DNA of 64,000 nucleotides from Hemileia vastatrix (Eukaryota > Basidiomycota > Pucciniomycetes > Pucciniales > Zaghouaniaceae): the NCBI GenBank assembly GCA_030280995.1, contig JASXTE010000001.1, positions 13,797,001 to 13,861,000 of the forward strand, in the 5' to 3' direction. A program made the translations under genes and the position numbers. Under the pieces are notes generated by a model, which was given only the letters and a program-made list of their open reading frames with translations, was not told where the DNA came from and ran no database searches. This document shows positions 1 through 12,015 of this stretch, one piece after another (the first letter of the stretch is position 1; each line of letters starts with the position of its first letter).

Positions 1-3000
1 CAGATAAGTAAAGCTGAGAAAAATAATATTTTGGAATTAATTAAAGCATTTCCAATGGCTTTTGCACATGGTACAAATGAACTTGGCCTTGTAAAAAATC
101 ATGAAATGAAGATTAGTTTAACCTGTGATATGGATAATATTCCTGCTAGTCTTAAAAAGAAACCATACCCTGCTTCACCAATGAAGAGGAAAGACATAGA
201 GGATAATATTAAGATGTTATTGAAAATGAACATTATTGAGAAGGTTGAAACTACACCAAAATATTGTGTAATATCACCAGTGCTAATTTCCTATGAACAA
301 GATAAAGTAAGACTGTGCGGTGATTATAGAGCATTAAATACATATACAGTAGATGATATTTATCCCTTGCCAAGGATTGCCTCTATACATGCTACCCTTA
401 AAGGTGCTAAGTATATAAGTTGCCTAGATTGAAATAAAGGGTACCATCAAATTCCTGTTGAAAAGAACTCACAGAAATTTTTGTTGATAACAACACACAT
501 AGGAATTTATAAATTTGTCAGAATGCCATTTGGACCAAAAAATGCTCCATCAGTATTTCAGAAGTTAATGGATATAACATTCCATAATGAAATGATTGAA
601 GGATGTTTAATGGTATACATTGATGACATCATAGTCTTCTCTAAAACTTATGATGAACACTTAATCCATTTAAAGAAGGTATTTCAGAAAATGGATGAAA
701 TAAAAATGACCCTTGCATTGAAAAAATGTAAATTTGGGTTTTAATCTTTAAAAGTGCTTGGTCATATTGTATCTGGCTTACAAATATGTGTAGACCAAAA
801 TAAAGTGGCTGCAATAAAGAATATTGGCATTCCTCAAAATGTAAAGGATGTACAATATTTTCTTGGTATGTGTGGTTATTATAGACAATATGTAAAAAAC
901 TACCAATCAATTGCTGCACCATTGACCACACTGATAAAGAAATCAGAAGCTTTCATTTGGAATAATGAAAGACAACAGGCTTTTGATAAGTTGAAAGAAT
1001 GTTTAATGACAGCTCCTATCTTGGTATTACCATATTTCCAATTACCTTTTGTATTATATACAGATGCAAGTTTTATTGGTCTGGGTGCTGCTTTGCATCA
1101 AAAACAACTTATTGAAGGAAAAATGTCAGAAGTAGTAATCTGCTATATTTCACATACTCTGAGAAGTAGTGAATTGAAATATGGTGCTACTCAACTTGAA
1201 TGTTTGGCAGTAGTATGGGCTCTTGAGAAGCTACATTATTATCTTGAAGACCAAAAATTTGAGTTAATAACTGACTGTAGTGCAGTTAAGTCACTCTTAA
1301 ACATGAAAACTCCTCATAGACACATGTTTAGATGGCAATTAGCTGTACAAGAATACAGAGGACAGATGACTATTACACATAGATCAGGAACCTTACACTC
1401 TAATGTAGATCTGTTATCTAGAGTTCATCTGCCTAATAATGATGATAATCTTGCTTATGTTCCTGAATCAGAGATTATTAACATTTATGGCATTTATATT
1501 GTAGATCTTGAGGATGAATTTATGCAATCAATTCTTGATAAGTATGCTTCAGATCCTGACTTGAGTAAACTCACTACAATATTAAATGATCCATCTAATG
1601 CTTCAATGAATGTTTTAATAAAAACATTACCAAATAAGTATAAAGAGGCATTAGAAAAAGGAATATTTTCAATTGAGGATGGTTTTATATATTACAGAAA
1701 AAAATTAAGTAATGTAATTGTAATTCCCCCTTCAATGAAGGAGTTAATGTTAAGTATATGTCATGATGATATATTGGCAGGTCATTTTGACTACCATAAA
1801 ACATTAACCAGAGTAAAAAACACAGCTTGGTGGGTTAACATGTCTGAGGATGTTCGGAAATATGTTGAGACATCTGATTCTTGTCAAAAATCTAAAAGAT
1901 TAACAGGCAAAGAGCTGGTTTATTACAACAAATTGAGAAACCAAAAGCTCCATGGGAAATAATTAACATGGACTCTGTAACAGGTTTTCCAATAGCAGGG
2001 CATAAGAGTTATAACTCCTGCTGGGTAATTGTAGATAGATTTAAAAAGATTTGTAAATTTATTCCTACCCACAAAGAGGTTTCTGCAAAGGACTTAGCTT
2101 TTTTATGGTGGACACAAATGTTAAATATAGCAGGTTTCCCCAAAGCAATAGTATCTGACAGAGATCCTAAATTTACTTCTGAGTTCTGGACATCACTTAT
2201 GGATGTTTCAGGGTGTCAATTAAAACTTTCTACAGCACACCATCCACAAACTGATGGGCTAGCAGAAAGAATGATACAAACTTTAGAAGATATGATAAGA
2301 AGATATTGTGCTTTTGGTCTTAATTTTAAAGACAATGACAAAGTCACGCATGATTGGGTAACCCTTATCCCAGGTTTAGAATTTGCATACAATAGTACAG
2401 TACATTCTGTCACTGGCAAAAAGCCATTTGAGTTATGGTTGGGGTATGTACCTAATACCCCTGCTAAAACTCTTAATAAGTTACCTAAATTTGATATCCA
2501 TCCAGGTACTAAATCTTTTCTTCAGATGCAAGAATTATGCAGAAAACATGCTCAAGAATGTATAAATAAGGCATTTGAGTATGAAAAGAAAAGATGGGAT
2601 AAAGCCCATAAAGAACAAATGTTCAAAGAGGGTGATGAAGTCCTTATTTCTACACTACATTTCAATTTAAATGGTAATGTTAAATTGAAGGATACATTCA
2701 TTGGAGCATTTGTAGTTAAAAAGATGGTTGGTAATAATGCTGTTGAGGTTATTCTATATGCACCATATGATAGAAAACATCCAGTATTTCCTATTTCACT
2801 TATAAAACCATACCATTCTAATGATACTGCCCTATTTCCAAGAAGATCAGGAAGGCATAAACAGCAACCTGAAGAAATAGTTGAAAAGGCAGAAATTGAA
2901 AAGATACTTAAAAAGAGACACCTTACAAAAGAAAAGGGAGTTGAGTATCTATTAAGATTTAAAAATAAATCAAGTGAATATGGCCAGTGGATTACAGAAA

Positions 3001-3050
3001 ATGAAATCTCTGATCTTAAAAATCTCTTGCAAAAATTTAAATCAAAATAA
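1..3050 (+). pseudogene. Ty3/Gypsy chromovirus pol, 3' part, decayed (element 1)
   Basis: The coding sequence is already open at base 1, so gag and protease lie outside the window. In order it shows reverse transcriptase (LCGDYRALN near 315-345, the YIDDI catalytic motif near 617-630), RNase H (LYTDASFIGLGAALH near 1055-1100), the integrase zinc-binding region (HDDILAGH ... CDSCQKSKR), the integrase core (MDSVTGFP, SDRDPKFTS, AERMIQTLED) and a C-terminal chromodomain ending at 3050. It is broken by in-frame stops at 430-432 and 742-744 and by a one-base deletion near 1909-1911, after which the frame changes. It is closely related to the minus-strand element at 20-28 kb, which confirms where the breaks are. 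It cannot make a complete polyprotein. Confidence in the family is high. Confidence 0.95.
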
Positions 3051-3158
3051 TACTGTTTATTCAGTATATGTATTATAAAAAAATTTTTTTAACAATTATT
3101 TTTCTATTTCACTCCTTACTTTTAATTAAAATGTCTTAACATTTTTTTATTGTTTTTT

Positions 3159-4044
3159 TTGGGGTGAGGGAGTGTCAGCCTAGATATCCCTAGGACTGAG
3201 TATTTCTTATGCTTTAAATAAGATAACCTTAAGTAAATTAAGCTTGTATCTTAAAAATAAGGTTAAAATAATAATATATATGATTATATTACATATATAT
3301 ATAATTATTACTCTATTATATAAATTATAGTAGTTTAAATAGCTTATCCATAGCTTAATAATACTTATTAAGGTGTTAATGGAGTCATAATATACTTATC
3401 TTAAGTGATATGAAGTAATTATTGACATACATAAGCTTATATGTATACATAAATATCATATTCAGTGAAATATGCAGTATATTATGTATATTTAGGTATA
3501 TAAGTGGGTTTTAGCCCCTTAATAGCCTATAACATTTGTTTTTCTGCTTATTTTAGGTCATATGGACAAAATCAGTGGACTCACAACACCTACAGAAGCA
3601 TAGACATTTATATCAGGCGCATACACTCAGTTTGGACAACTTAATTTGCTTCCTTAGATGGTTATTCACGGATTTATGGGTTGGAAGGTCATTTCTGGGT
3701 TAATATAGATGCTTGGGGATGTTATTGGGGGCTTGGAAATTTTATTTGTTTCCTTTATATGCTTTGGGTTTCATTAAATCTCTTTTTGATTGCTTATTTT
3801 ACCTGTTTCTTTATGGTATCCGCTTTTATCTGGATTTTCTATTTGTGGTATAGATCTGTGTTATCATTAATTGTGATGGGGGGCACTTACTGGAGGTCTG
3901 GGTGTTGAATCTGCTTGATTTGGATGCCATGGGGAGTTGATGGGCCCTCACAGTGCTGTAATTTCCGGGGATAGCAGTGACATCATCTGGATTGAAGGTC
4001 TGTGCACTCCAGGGGATTTGGGTATAAGTAAGGAGGGATTTTGA
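3159..4044 (+). repeat. Polypurine tract and putative 3' LTR of Gypsy element 1
   Basis: A purine run (GGGGTGAGGGAG, 3161-3172) is followed by TGTCAGCC at 3173. Element 2 has the same arrangement on the other strand, with its LTR starting TGTCAGCC after a GAGTGAGGGAG run. The 5' boundary of this LTR is therefore well supported. The 3' boundary near 4044 is a guess from LTR length and a TTTGACG sequence, and no target duplication was found. The stretch contains no real gene; its short open frames are not gene-like. Confidence 0.5.
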
Positions 4045-4482
4045 CGGTTATTTACCAATCAATTACTTACTACAATTCAATAAAACACTTCAATACAATT
4101 ATTAACATTTAGAAATATATTATAAAGCCTTTTATAAGTTGATATTATCATTATATAAGCTATAACTATATTCTATTTATCTATTTTCCACCACTAGCAC
4201 ACATTTAAATCTAAGTATTGTGAGTTTTATTTGAGTATAACTATTTTATTAGTCTTCCCCTAAGGTTTAATCACTAAATCATTTATTAATAAGTAGTAGG
4301 AAAATAAATAAACACTATTATATCATACTTATATACTTGACTATACTGACATTTAGGGACAAGGGGAGCTGAAGGGTTTTTCTTCTCCACTGGTAACTTA
4401 TTCATAGTAGGTCTTACTACCTCAACACTTTGCTTGTAATTATTATACCTGGTTTTATATTTGTGTTCAATAATATTTTATT

Positions 4483-4754
4483 CACTATGAAATATAGGGG
4501 GTGGAATTGATAGCAAGTCCTCAACCTGAGCTCAGATGGAACTCAGATGGAACTCAGATGGAACTCAGACTGAACTCATACTGAACCCATACTGAACTCT
4601 ACTTGAACACCCACCCAAAAATGTTCTGCTGAGTGGTGTTCATCCCTGATTGTATGGTTCCTGTATCAATAGCTCAATGTGTGTTAAATCTGTGGTGAGT
4701 TTGGTTCCAAGGTTGTGGACTTGCTAGCAAGTCCTCCCCCCATTATGTGTGGTG
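4483..4754 (+). mobile_element. Palindrome-ended CACTA-like MITE, copy A (272 bp)
   Basis: The ends are inverted repeats (CACTATGAAATATAGGGGG at the left; the right end reads CACCACACATAATGGGGGG on the other strand). The target duplication is a perfect ATT (4480-4482 and 4755-4757). The right end carries the perfect palindrome GGACTTGCTAGCAAGTCC; the left copy has two changes. Internally there are seven 11-bp units of the type GAACTCAGATG. It is inserted in the gag remnant: joining the flanks across one ATT restores continuous similarity to gag of element 2. It has no coding capacity. Confidence 0.93.
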
Positions 4755-6102
4755 ATTGCATATATTAATAAACCCAGAAGTATCTATGATGGTTTCAGTT
4801 CTAGCTACAATAATGTCTCTGACTGATATAGGCAATTTATATATTATTTTTTCTTTCCACTCATCATAATCTATTTTTGGGTCCATGGCTTTCATAATTT
4901 TTATAAAATTCATTAAAAATACCATGGGTTTATCTTAAGCATTTGGATTATATCTGGTTTTTGCACACAATCATTGTTGAGTGATTCTTAATTTTGGGCA
5001 ACCAAATTACCTTTCAATTAGTGCCTTCCATTCATTCCAGGAGTAGTTAATTTCCTCACTCAATACATATTCAAACCATAATAAGGCCACATCTGTAAAT
5101 AAAGATATCAATTTTGATGTAATTTCTACATCAGATAATTTGTGTGAAAATTTTAAGTTATCAATTCTCTGAATGAATTGTTGCCAATCAGACTTTGAAT
5201 CCCCGTCAAAAGAAGGGTACTGATCTAACTTAGGCCAGTTCTTTTGGTTAGTGTTTGCTTCCCTAACTGGAGGACTATTAATTAAATCACTTACTTTAGA
5301 AAGATGATCATTTATTTCATCCTTTACTGATTTAATATTCTCAGAGCCCATGACACTATTTTCATATTCAATCATTGGTTTATCATCTGAGTGCTTCATA
5401 AAAACTGGTACTCTATCCAAATTAGAGGTATTATCTTTTACTTTATCAGTATTTTTCAAAATGTTGGCTATTTCAATTTCTACTCTTTGTAACCTATCCT
5501 TTATTACAGGTACATGTGTTAAGGTATCATTCACATTTGAAAAAGACAATTTCACACATACCTCTATGGTAGCCATAATTTTCTGAGAATGTTCTAATTT
5601 ATTTTGTAAATCTATAATCTCAGAGTTTCATCTTATATTTTCATTGGTTAATTCATTATTTGAATTTTCAATAATTATAACCTATTGGCTGTGGTACTCA
5701 ATGATTGTGTGAGGTTTAATAATACAATTTCTGTTTTATTGTTTGACTCTCTAGAGGATTCTTCTAATTTTTCAATTCTTAATAATAATTTGCTAATGAT
5801 TTTTGATTCCATTGAATTTTCTTTTAAAAAAAATTCAATTTTTTCTGTGTCCAATTCAAAAGACTCATCATCAGTCTCAACATTTACATCATTTGGTTCC
5901 ATTTTAATGTGACTAGTATTATCCTGGTGATCAATAAAACTATGTGCATTGTCATCATGTAAAGACAAGTTTAACATGTTATTTTCAAATGAATAATTTT
6001 TTAAATCTTTATCAATTATATCCAGTAACTCTCTATCAATCTCATTACCTATAAGTAATTCATTGTTAGTATTATATAATTGATCCTGAGAAGATGGATG
6101 AC

Positions 6103-6552
6103 TTACCACAGTCTTATTCCATTTCCCCTGACTCTCCTTAGCTTTCCCCTGTAAGGGTGACTTCTGGAGCCCTTTTGTTGAGGGTTGTTGTAGTTTTGGG
6201 CATACCAGTCCCACTTCCATTTTCTTACAGTAATATTTTGGTTCTCCTCTTGGGCTGGAGGTGTGGCTGTGGAATTGTTGGGTGCAACTGTTGTTGTTTG
6301 AGCTTTTATTTCCACTAGAGCTTGGTTGACTTCTATAAACCCCTGAGCAGCTCTTTTTTCGAGATTGTTTCTCTTGTCTACTGTGTTGTTGACTCTTAAT
6401 GTTAGGGTGTTTAGCAGAGTGGATAGGGAGTGAATTTGCTCTTGAAAAGTGTTTTTTGTTTTCTTTATTGATATTTGTTTTAGAAGTCTTTCCCTTTCCT
6501 CCAGAGACATCTGTGGAGTGTTGCTGTTGGTGTGAGAGCCCTGGCCCTCCAT
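6103..6552 (-). CDS. Overlapping +1-frame ORF inside Gypsy gag (149 codons)
   Basis: This open frame starts 91 nt downstream of the gag start and is in the +1 frame relative to it. The 149-residue product has a predicted coiled-coil-like Leu/Ile pattern (EQIHSLSTLLNTL), then VRKWKWDWYAQNY and SHPYRGKLRRVRGN near its C-terminus. Element 2 has an open frame in the same relative frame and position (26040-26600) with the matching motifs QQVKNLSTHIKEL, VSKWQWDWLN and PHPYQGGKRRRKPN in the same order. The gag-frame translation of the coiled-coil part shows no obvious similarity between the elements. This suggests a dual-coding region. Function is unknown; it could be an accessory protein or an alternative N-terminus for Gag. 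It may also be a chance open frame kept by nucleotide similarity. Confidence 0.5.
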   Translation of the reverse strand: MEGQGSHTNSNTPQMSLEERERLLKQISIKKTKNTFQEQIHSLSTLLNTLTLRVNNTVDKRNNLEKRAAQGFIEVNQALVEIKAQTTTVAPNNSTATPPAQEENQNITVRKWKWDWYAQNYNNPQQKGSRSHPYRGKLRRVRGNGIRLW

Positions 6553-6819
6553 TTGAAGGTCCTGTAACAGGTCTTTCAGCTCTAGATCTTAAGTTATAAG
6601 GTTTTGCCTTATTACTCATAATATCATTGTTATTGTCACACATTTTTACGTGGAATTTAAATCAAAAAATTTAAATTTGAGATATTAAAACTTCAAAAGG
6701 AGTTTTATCAGTATTAATAAATACCACTAAAGACAATTTTATTGCTTACTTGTAGGTATTAAGTGAATTTATAAGTGCAAAAAGTCAAATATGCTTTTAT
6801 GTGGTCACTTGATTTAACT

Positions 6820-7058
6820 CACTCCGCAATATGGGGGGCATACTTGTTAGCAAGTCCACAACCTTGGACTCAAATTCACCATAGTTTTAACACACATTAA
6901 GCTATTGACAAAGGAACCATACAATCAGGGATGAACACCACTCAAAAGAACAGTTTTAGGTGGGTTTTCAAGTAGAGTTCAGTATGGGTTCAGTATGAGT
7001 TCAGTCTGAGTTCAGGTTGGGGACTTGCTAGCAAGTCCACCCCCTATATTGCGTAGTG
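6820..7058 (-). mobile_element. Palindrome-ended CACTA-like MITE, copy B (239 bp)
   Basis: The left end is CACTCCGCAATATGGGGGG and the right end reads CACTACGCAATATAGGGGG on the other strand. A perfect ACT duplication flanks it (6817-6819, 7059-7061). The 18-bp palindrome GGACTTGCTAGCAAGTCC is intact at the right and has changes at the left. It has four internal 11-bp units and is the shortest copy in the window. It lies upstream of the gag start, in the leader of the same retroelement remnant that copy A disrupts. Confidence 0.93.
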
Positions 7059-7061
7059 ACT

Positions 7062-9520
7062 GGTCTACAATATGTAGCCATGTTTTTATATTGAAAAAAA
7101 GAAAATTTGCCAGTAACATTCTTTCTAAATATTAAATGAGTTCTACAAACCAATAAATAGGGATTAAGAGTACTGTTTAAAACAAAAAAATGAATCAGTT
7201 TTTACTATCTGGTTTATTATCTGCAAAGATTACAAAATTAATTGGTCTATTGACAGACTCCACTAATAACAATTTTTATGTTAAATTAGTGGTAAAATTG
7301 TTGATTCAATATCACAATTTTATCATATAGCAGGGCTTCTTCTTGTGAAATAACTATGTAAGTGACCCCAAACTGTTGTAATAATCCAAATATTTCTATG
7401 GGGATTTTATTTACTTGTAGCCTTTTTTTGAATTTTTACTTACTGGAAGATATCCAACAGAATTCTTGAGGAAAGGTCACCAATTTTCAGGCTGAGGTCA
7501 AGTACAGAGACATGAACTAGATTGAATGGTCAGTTGTATAGAAGATTTTAATGGTCCTATATGAATACTGTAGTGCAAATCCAATAAGTATTAAAATGTA
7601 ACTCAATATAAGGGTCTCAGTAATTTAAATATCACCAATTATATATATGGCTTACAATCTTATAGTTGGTAGAAAAATAGATTTAATAATTCAGATAATA
7701 TTCAAAGACTTTATAAGTGCTATTGATATGTATTGTAATTGTATTGGCTATATATTTGAATTGTAATGATAAAGAATGTAGAAAACAAGACCAAAAAACC
7801 CCCTCCTTTTATACACAATAACTTCCACGATGAACCCCTTGATTTAACAGCTCTATAAATGATTAATGACACCTCATTCCAACTAATAGTCATGTTCAAC
7901 AACATAAATAGTGACCAATAACATAATTAGAATGATATCACCCACCAAAATCCTGCAGTAATAGGGATAATCCATCAAAAATATAGAATAAGCAAAAAAG
8001 AGAGTATATGCGTATTATACATTAGTATAAAAGGCCAGAAAGGGAAAATTAAGACTAATTAATACTTAATAATAAGGGGGATTAACTGTAGAAAATTTGG
8101 GGCTAATCATGACATTATACTACATGAAATCCCCATTCAAAAATAACCAAAATTGACTGAGAAACCACCAAAAAACCCAAAAAAGGGCATAAGATGTGGG
8201 GTAACTACATGCAGTCCTTGGAAGGCTCTTTCACGGGTAAATCCTTGACTAATGTAGGAAAAGTTAATCCTGGTACTGAATTAAAGCGCCATGCTTGAGA
8301 TTATTAATTGAATTAGTGCATATAATAAGGGTCAATGTATTTGTAATTAAACTAGGACACTAAAAAAGCACCTGTTGCCTATTTTAGCGTGTTTCCCCAC
8401 AGTGGGCGTAGAATGTGGGGTAATTATAGTGTGAAAAATCTAAATTTGCTAAAAATGAAGCTGTTCACATGGGAAAAATGCAGGCAGTATGTGGCCAGTA
8501 CACAAAAGCTATTTCTGGCATAAAAAACACCAAATTTTAAAAGTTTTATTTTCATGCATTTGAGTAGCCAAATAAATAGCCCTAATTAGGACAAATTGAT
8601 CTGTAAAAGCGCATTTTTAATATTATTAAATCTATAGCGCATATAGTCAACTTTAAGTGATTTAAAGTGCATTTCTTGTTATTCACATAAAATAATGAAA
8701 ACAAAAGCTTTAAATCTACTTAAAAACTATGTAGCCTTATATCTAAGGTTCTTAAGATTACCATAAAATATTCCAGCTTAATATTAAGTACATAAGACTT
8801 ATAAAAGGTGGATATATGCATGTATATAAGGTTTTATAATGGCATATTTTGTATTTTATCATAAATTTAATTATGTATACTATTTGTGTACTCTAATTTA
8901 TTGCTCCCATGTATAGTCCATGTGTTTAACATAACTTATAAGTACTTTTTCACTCATTCCTGGGGATATCTTTAGTATTTCTCTAGGACTTTAAGGGATA
9001 TTTAAGCTTTTGATTTAATCAGTTATTGATTAAAAATTAGTTTTTAAGTGTCATTTAGTTTTAATTTTGTCTTTTGATTTCTTTATGAATGAATTGACTT
9101 TATTAAAGGTTAATAGTATTTTTAGTCTTTTTTAGATTTATGAAGGAAAATGTATTGTACTTCAAATTTTTTTTTTTGAATTTTAAAGAGTATAAAAGGG
9201 CAGTAACACTTGTGGGGATGTTATTCATTCATTCATTTTTTTCTTTTTTCTTTTCAATCCTAAATTATATCTTATTTTGATTCAATTTATTTATTTCTTA
9301 ATTGTGCAACAAACAACCATTAAAAGCTCTAAATTTAAATCAATATTTATTCTACTAGTTTACAACTAAATGGTGAAATCATATAAAAAATAGAACCTCA
9401 CAAATTACAATTTATAAGTCTCTACTATCATCTCCCATAAGCTCCAAAACTCTAATTTTCATCATGAATTTTAAGGCATTACCTTTAAATATCTCATAAA
9501 ATCTATTACTACTATACCCT
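7062..9520. other. AT-rich stretch with a possible decayed LTR
   Basis: No gene is visible. The part near 7470-8300 lies where the 5' LTR of the gag remnant would be expected, by comparison with the distance between gag start and LTR in element 2. It contains a minus-strand TATAAAAGG sequence at 7805-7813, like both LTRs of element 2 (minus strand at 20169-20178 and 28091-28100). The LTR ends were not found. The rest, 8300-9520, is AT-rich sequence in which nothing else is recognised. Confidence 0.35.
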
Positions 9521-9739
9521 ATGTACAGTGGCCTCTAATAAGTCTGTGACCAAATTTCATTTTTGAAATTTGCATATCACCCACACTCTCTAGGCTACAA
9601 TTCACACCACCACTGCCACCTCCCTCCATCAAAAATCTTAATATTTTATGATGCTTTATTTTTTAATTCTTATAGCTCATTTTTATGTATCTCTATTATT
9701 ATCAGTTGTCTCATTGTCCACTCTCTTCATAGATGTCAA

Positions 9740-10208
9740 GATATGGGGCAAGAAATGCACAAATTTTTTCAAGAAGTACAATGAGGAATTCTTGGCCTGC
9801 TTAAAGGAGAGGTCCAGAATCAGAAAATATATCTATCTCACTCAACTGTCTCTACCTTTCTTAACCATTTTAAGGAAACTGGAGCAATTGAAGAAGCTCC
9901 CCATTCTCAACATCTACCTAAACTCAACAGTGTAAGGTGCAAGAAAAATATCAACCTAAAAACATCACACAAGTGGAAAAAAATGGCAACCAGATGTTGG
10001 GTTCAGTTCACATACTGAATTGATTCAATTCAGTATGTGAACTGAACCCAACATCTGGCCGCCATTTCTTTCCCTCTGTGTCAAGGAGATGCAAGAAGCA
10101 TTTCTTCTAGCTTGGGAAGACTACCTGAACTCATAATTGGAAAACCTCATTGATTCAATGCCTGCAAGAATCCAAATGATTATTGATAATCATTGAGGAT
10201 CAACTGAT
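9740..10208 (+). pseudogene. Tc1 transposase fragments (HTH and C-terminus)
   Basis: From about 9740 the frame reads a helix-turn-helix region with LSHSTVSTFLNHFKETGAIE, typical of the Tc1 DNA-binding domain. After the palindrome, 10085-10208 reads EAFLLAWEDYLNS, a stop, then LENLIDSMPARIQMIID, the characteristic C-terminus of Tc1 transposases. At least three in-frame stops are present and the DDE segment is missing. The protein cannot be active. Confidence 0.85.
9968..10079. repeat. Long near-perfect palindrome replacing the transposase core
   Basis: The inner 69 bp (9990-10058) is an inverted repeat with a centre of about one base near 10024; the arm begins CCAGATGTTGGGTTCAGTTC. The arms continue with a few mismatches (AAATGGCAACC against AAATGGCGGCC, then GGAAAA-type runs) to about 9968 and 10079. 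The RNA or single strand would fold into a strong hairpin. A related single arm is found at 36767-36809. Confidence 0.92.
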
Positions 10209-10835
10209 TGGTAAATATTAGTGGGGATGGGGTAGGGGGACTATTTTTGATTTTTTTTTTTCAAATTACTTTTGGGGAGAGATTATATAATTTCTCAGCT
10301 ATCTAATGGTTTGTATTTATCTGGGTAAAAAATTATTTCTGGTAGCTGAAAAATTTCCTTTTTTTATTTCAAGTTTTTTTTATGTTACTATCATTGCTTT
10401 GTATTTATAATATGTTAGATCCACTTGAAACATAATTTTACACCAGAATCAAAAACAAAAATGTTTTCTGATATTTATTGAGAGAGTACTGTTAAACAAA
10501 TACTGGTTACAGACATGTTAGAGGCTACTGTACTGTTGGTCTGTAAAGCAGGTAAGCAAGATTTTAATGGGTGTGTAGAATGATAACCAGAAGAGTGTGA
10601 TGAACTAATTGAAAAATATAGTAATTCAATGGAATAAACTTTTAAAAGATTTAGTAGGTTGATCTATTTATTTGTAAATATTCTTATTTATAATGTGCCA
10701 TAGTTAATTATTTCATTTGTCTATGATTTCTATTTAAAAAAATTTTTTGTTAAAATTTTGAAGCAATCAATAATTATCTATTTTTATTTGAAGATTTTTT
10801 GGTGTTGGGCTAGTTCTTTTTTTTTTTGCTTTTCT

Positions 10836-11096
10836 CACTGCGCAATATGGGGGGCAGACTTGTTAGCAAGTCCGCAACCTTGGACTCAAATTCACCATAG
10901 ATTGAACACACATTAAGCTATTGACAAAGGAACCATACAATCAGGGATGAAAACCACTCAACAGAACAGTTTTTGGTGGGTGTTCAAGTAAAGTTCAGTA
11001 TGGGTTCAGTATGAGTTCAGTCTGAGTTCCATCTGAGTTCTGTCTGAGTTCAGGTTGGGGACTTGCTAGCAAGTCCACCCCCTATATTGCATAGTG
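10836..11096 (-). mobile_element. Palindrome-ended CACTA-like MITE, copy C (261 bp)
   Basis: The left end is CACTGCGCAATATGGGGGG and the right end reads CACTATGCAATATAGGGGG on the other strand. A perfect TCT duplication flanks it (10833-10835, 11097-11099). The 18-bp palindrome is perfect at the right end. There are six internal 11-bp units. Confidence 0.93.
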
Positions 11097-11099
11097 TCT

Positions 11100-12000
11100 A
11101 TGTGAAATGCATAAAAAAGTCTCAGGTCAACAAACAGCCCATGCCAATTCCAGAAATATTCAAGCAAAATCAGCATCAAAAAATTAGCCCTCCACCTTTT
11201 TAATGAGATGAGAATGTAAATTGACCAATAAATTTAATAAATCTCATAAATAAGATGTAAGAAATCAAAATAAAGCATAAAATGAATTGAAACTATTATT
11301 CTAAAAATAAATATATAGAAATAAAAAGAAAGAGAAATAAAAAAAGGGAAGTAAAACAATAAAATAAAGGAAAAAGATTAAAAAATTAATTTAAGCTCAC
11401 TAGGTGATAATTAAGACATAAAGTTACTTATTTTGAATTTTGTTTTGTTTTGTTTTTATACCATGATACTTCCTAGATTAGCTTACTTATATTTTTTATC
11501 AATGACATTTTTTCTGTATACATAGCTACTTGATACTAAATTTTTTAAGCTTGGGAGTGATTGATACTAAAAAAATTGTGGTTTCCCATTATTTTTTTAA
11601 CAATAAATTGATCATTTTGAATTTATTGAAGTTATTTATTTTTTACATGGCTATAGTTTAGCTAATCATCTCATTGGTGTCTTTACTGATGAGCTAGCTA
11701 ATAGTGCAAGAAATCCCTGAGTCATTTAAGGTCTTAAAAATCAGTTTTTTTATATTAATTTATAGTGTTTAATAGTTTTTTTAGTTTGAAATTATATTGG
11801 AGATTATATTATTGGTTCAATTTTTTTTTGTTAGTTTTTTGTCTCTCAGGTATAGGTATTGTGATTAGTGGTTGAGTTTAATTTTGGGTAGTAATGATCT
11901 CTTTACTCTGTTTTAATTTTAAAAAAAATTAGTTTATTTTATTTTATTTTTGGTTATCACATGCTTACTTTAAATTTTTTTTTAATTTTTGAGTTTTGTG
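11100..12000. other. AT-rich non-coding stretch
   Basis: No open frame, terminal repeat or RNA signature is recognised. The stretch is A/T-rich with short A and T runs and ends at the start of the homopurine tract. Confidence 0.6.
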
Positions 12001-12015
12001 AGTTGAAAAATAACT

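Larger units (their letters stand above)
4330..6643 (-). pseudogene. Ty3/Gypsy gag remnant, 5' half of a second element
   Basis: Read on the minus strand from 6643, the frame encodes a basic, Ser/Gln-rich N-terminal region (6643 to about 5675). After a break comes a segment starting at 5576 that contains NQKNWPKLDQYPSFDGDSKS, nearly the same as the gag core of element 2, followed by ISVRDIIVARTE near 4815. The frame is then interrupted by a MITE at 4483-4754. Beyond it the gag sequence resumes (CN before the insertion, KILLN after it, then KLPVEKKNPSAPLVPK) and fades near 4330. Several stops and frame changes make it non-functional. It lies tail to tail with element 1, so the two halves do not form one element as they stand. 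No protease or reverse transcriptase from this copy is present. Confidence 0.85.
9526..10530 (+). mobile_element. Tc1/mariner element with internal deletion
   Basis: The left terminal repeat begins CAGTGGCCTCTAATAAGTCT and the right one reads CAGTAGCCTCTAACATGTCT on the other strand. Both are bordered by TA (9524-9525 and 10531-10532), as known for Tc1/mariner insertion. The inside holds the N-terminal and C-terminal ends of a Tc1 transposase but not the catalytic DDE core, whose place is taken by a long palindrome at 9968-10079. At about 1.0 kb it is shorter than autonomous Tc1 elements, so it is non-autonomous. Confidence 0.9.

Noticed and set aside
3681..3908. 75-codon hydrophobic open frame considered as a membrane protein or signal-bearing effector
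   Set aside because: It lies inside the putative LTR of element 1 and has no homologue pattern, and its hydrophobicity reflects T-rich DNA.
4500..4620. Regular 11-bp repeats considered as a CRISPR-like array
   Set aside because: The units are contiguous without spacers and lie inside a MITE with terminal repeats and target duplications; the DNA is eukaryotic.
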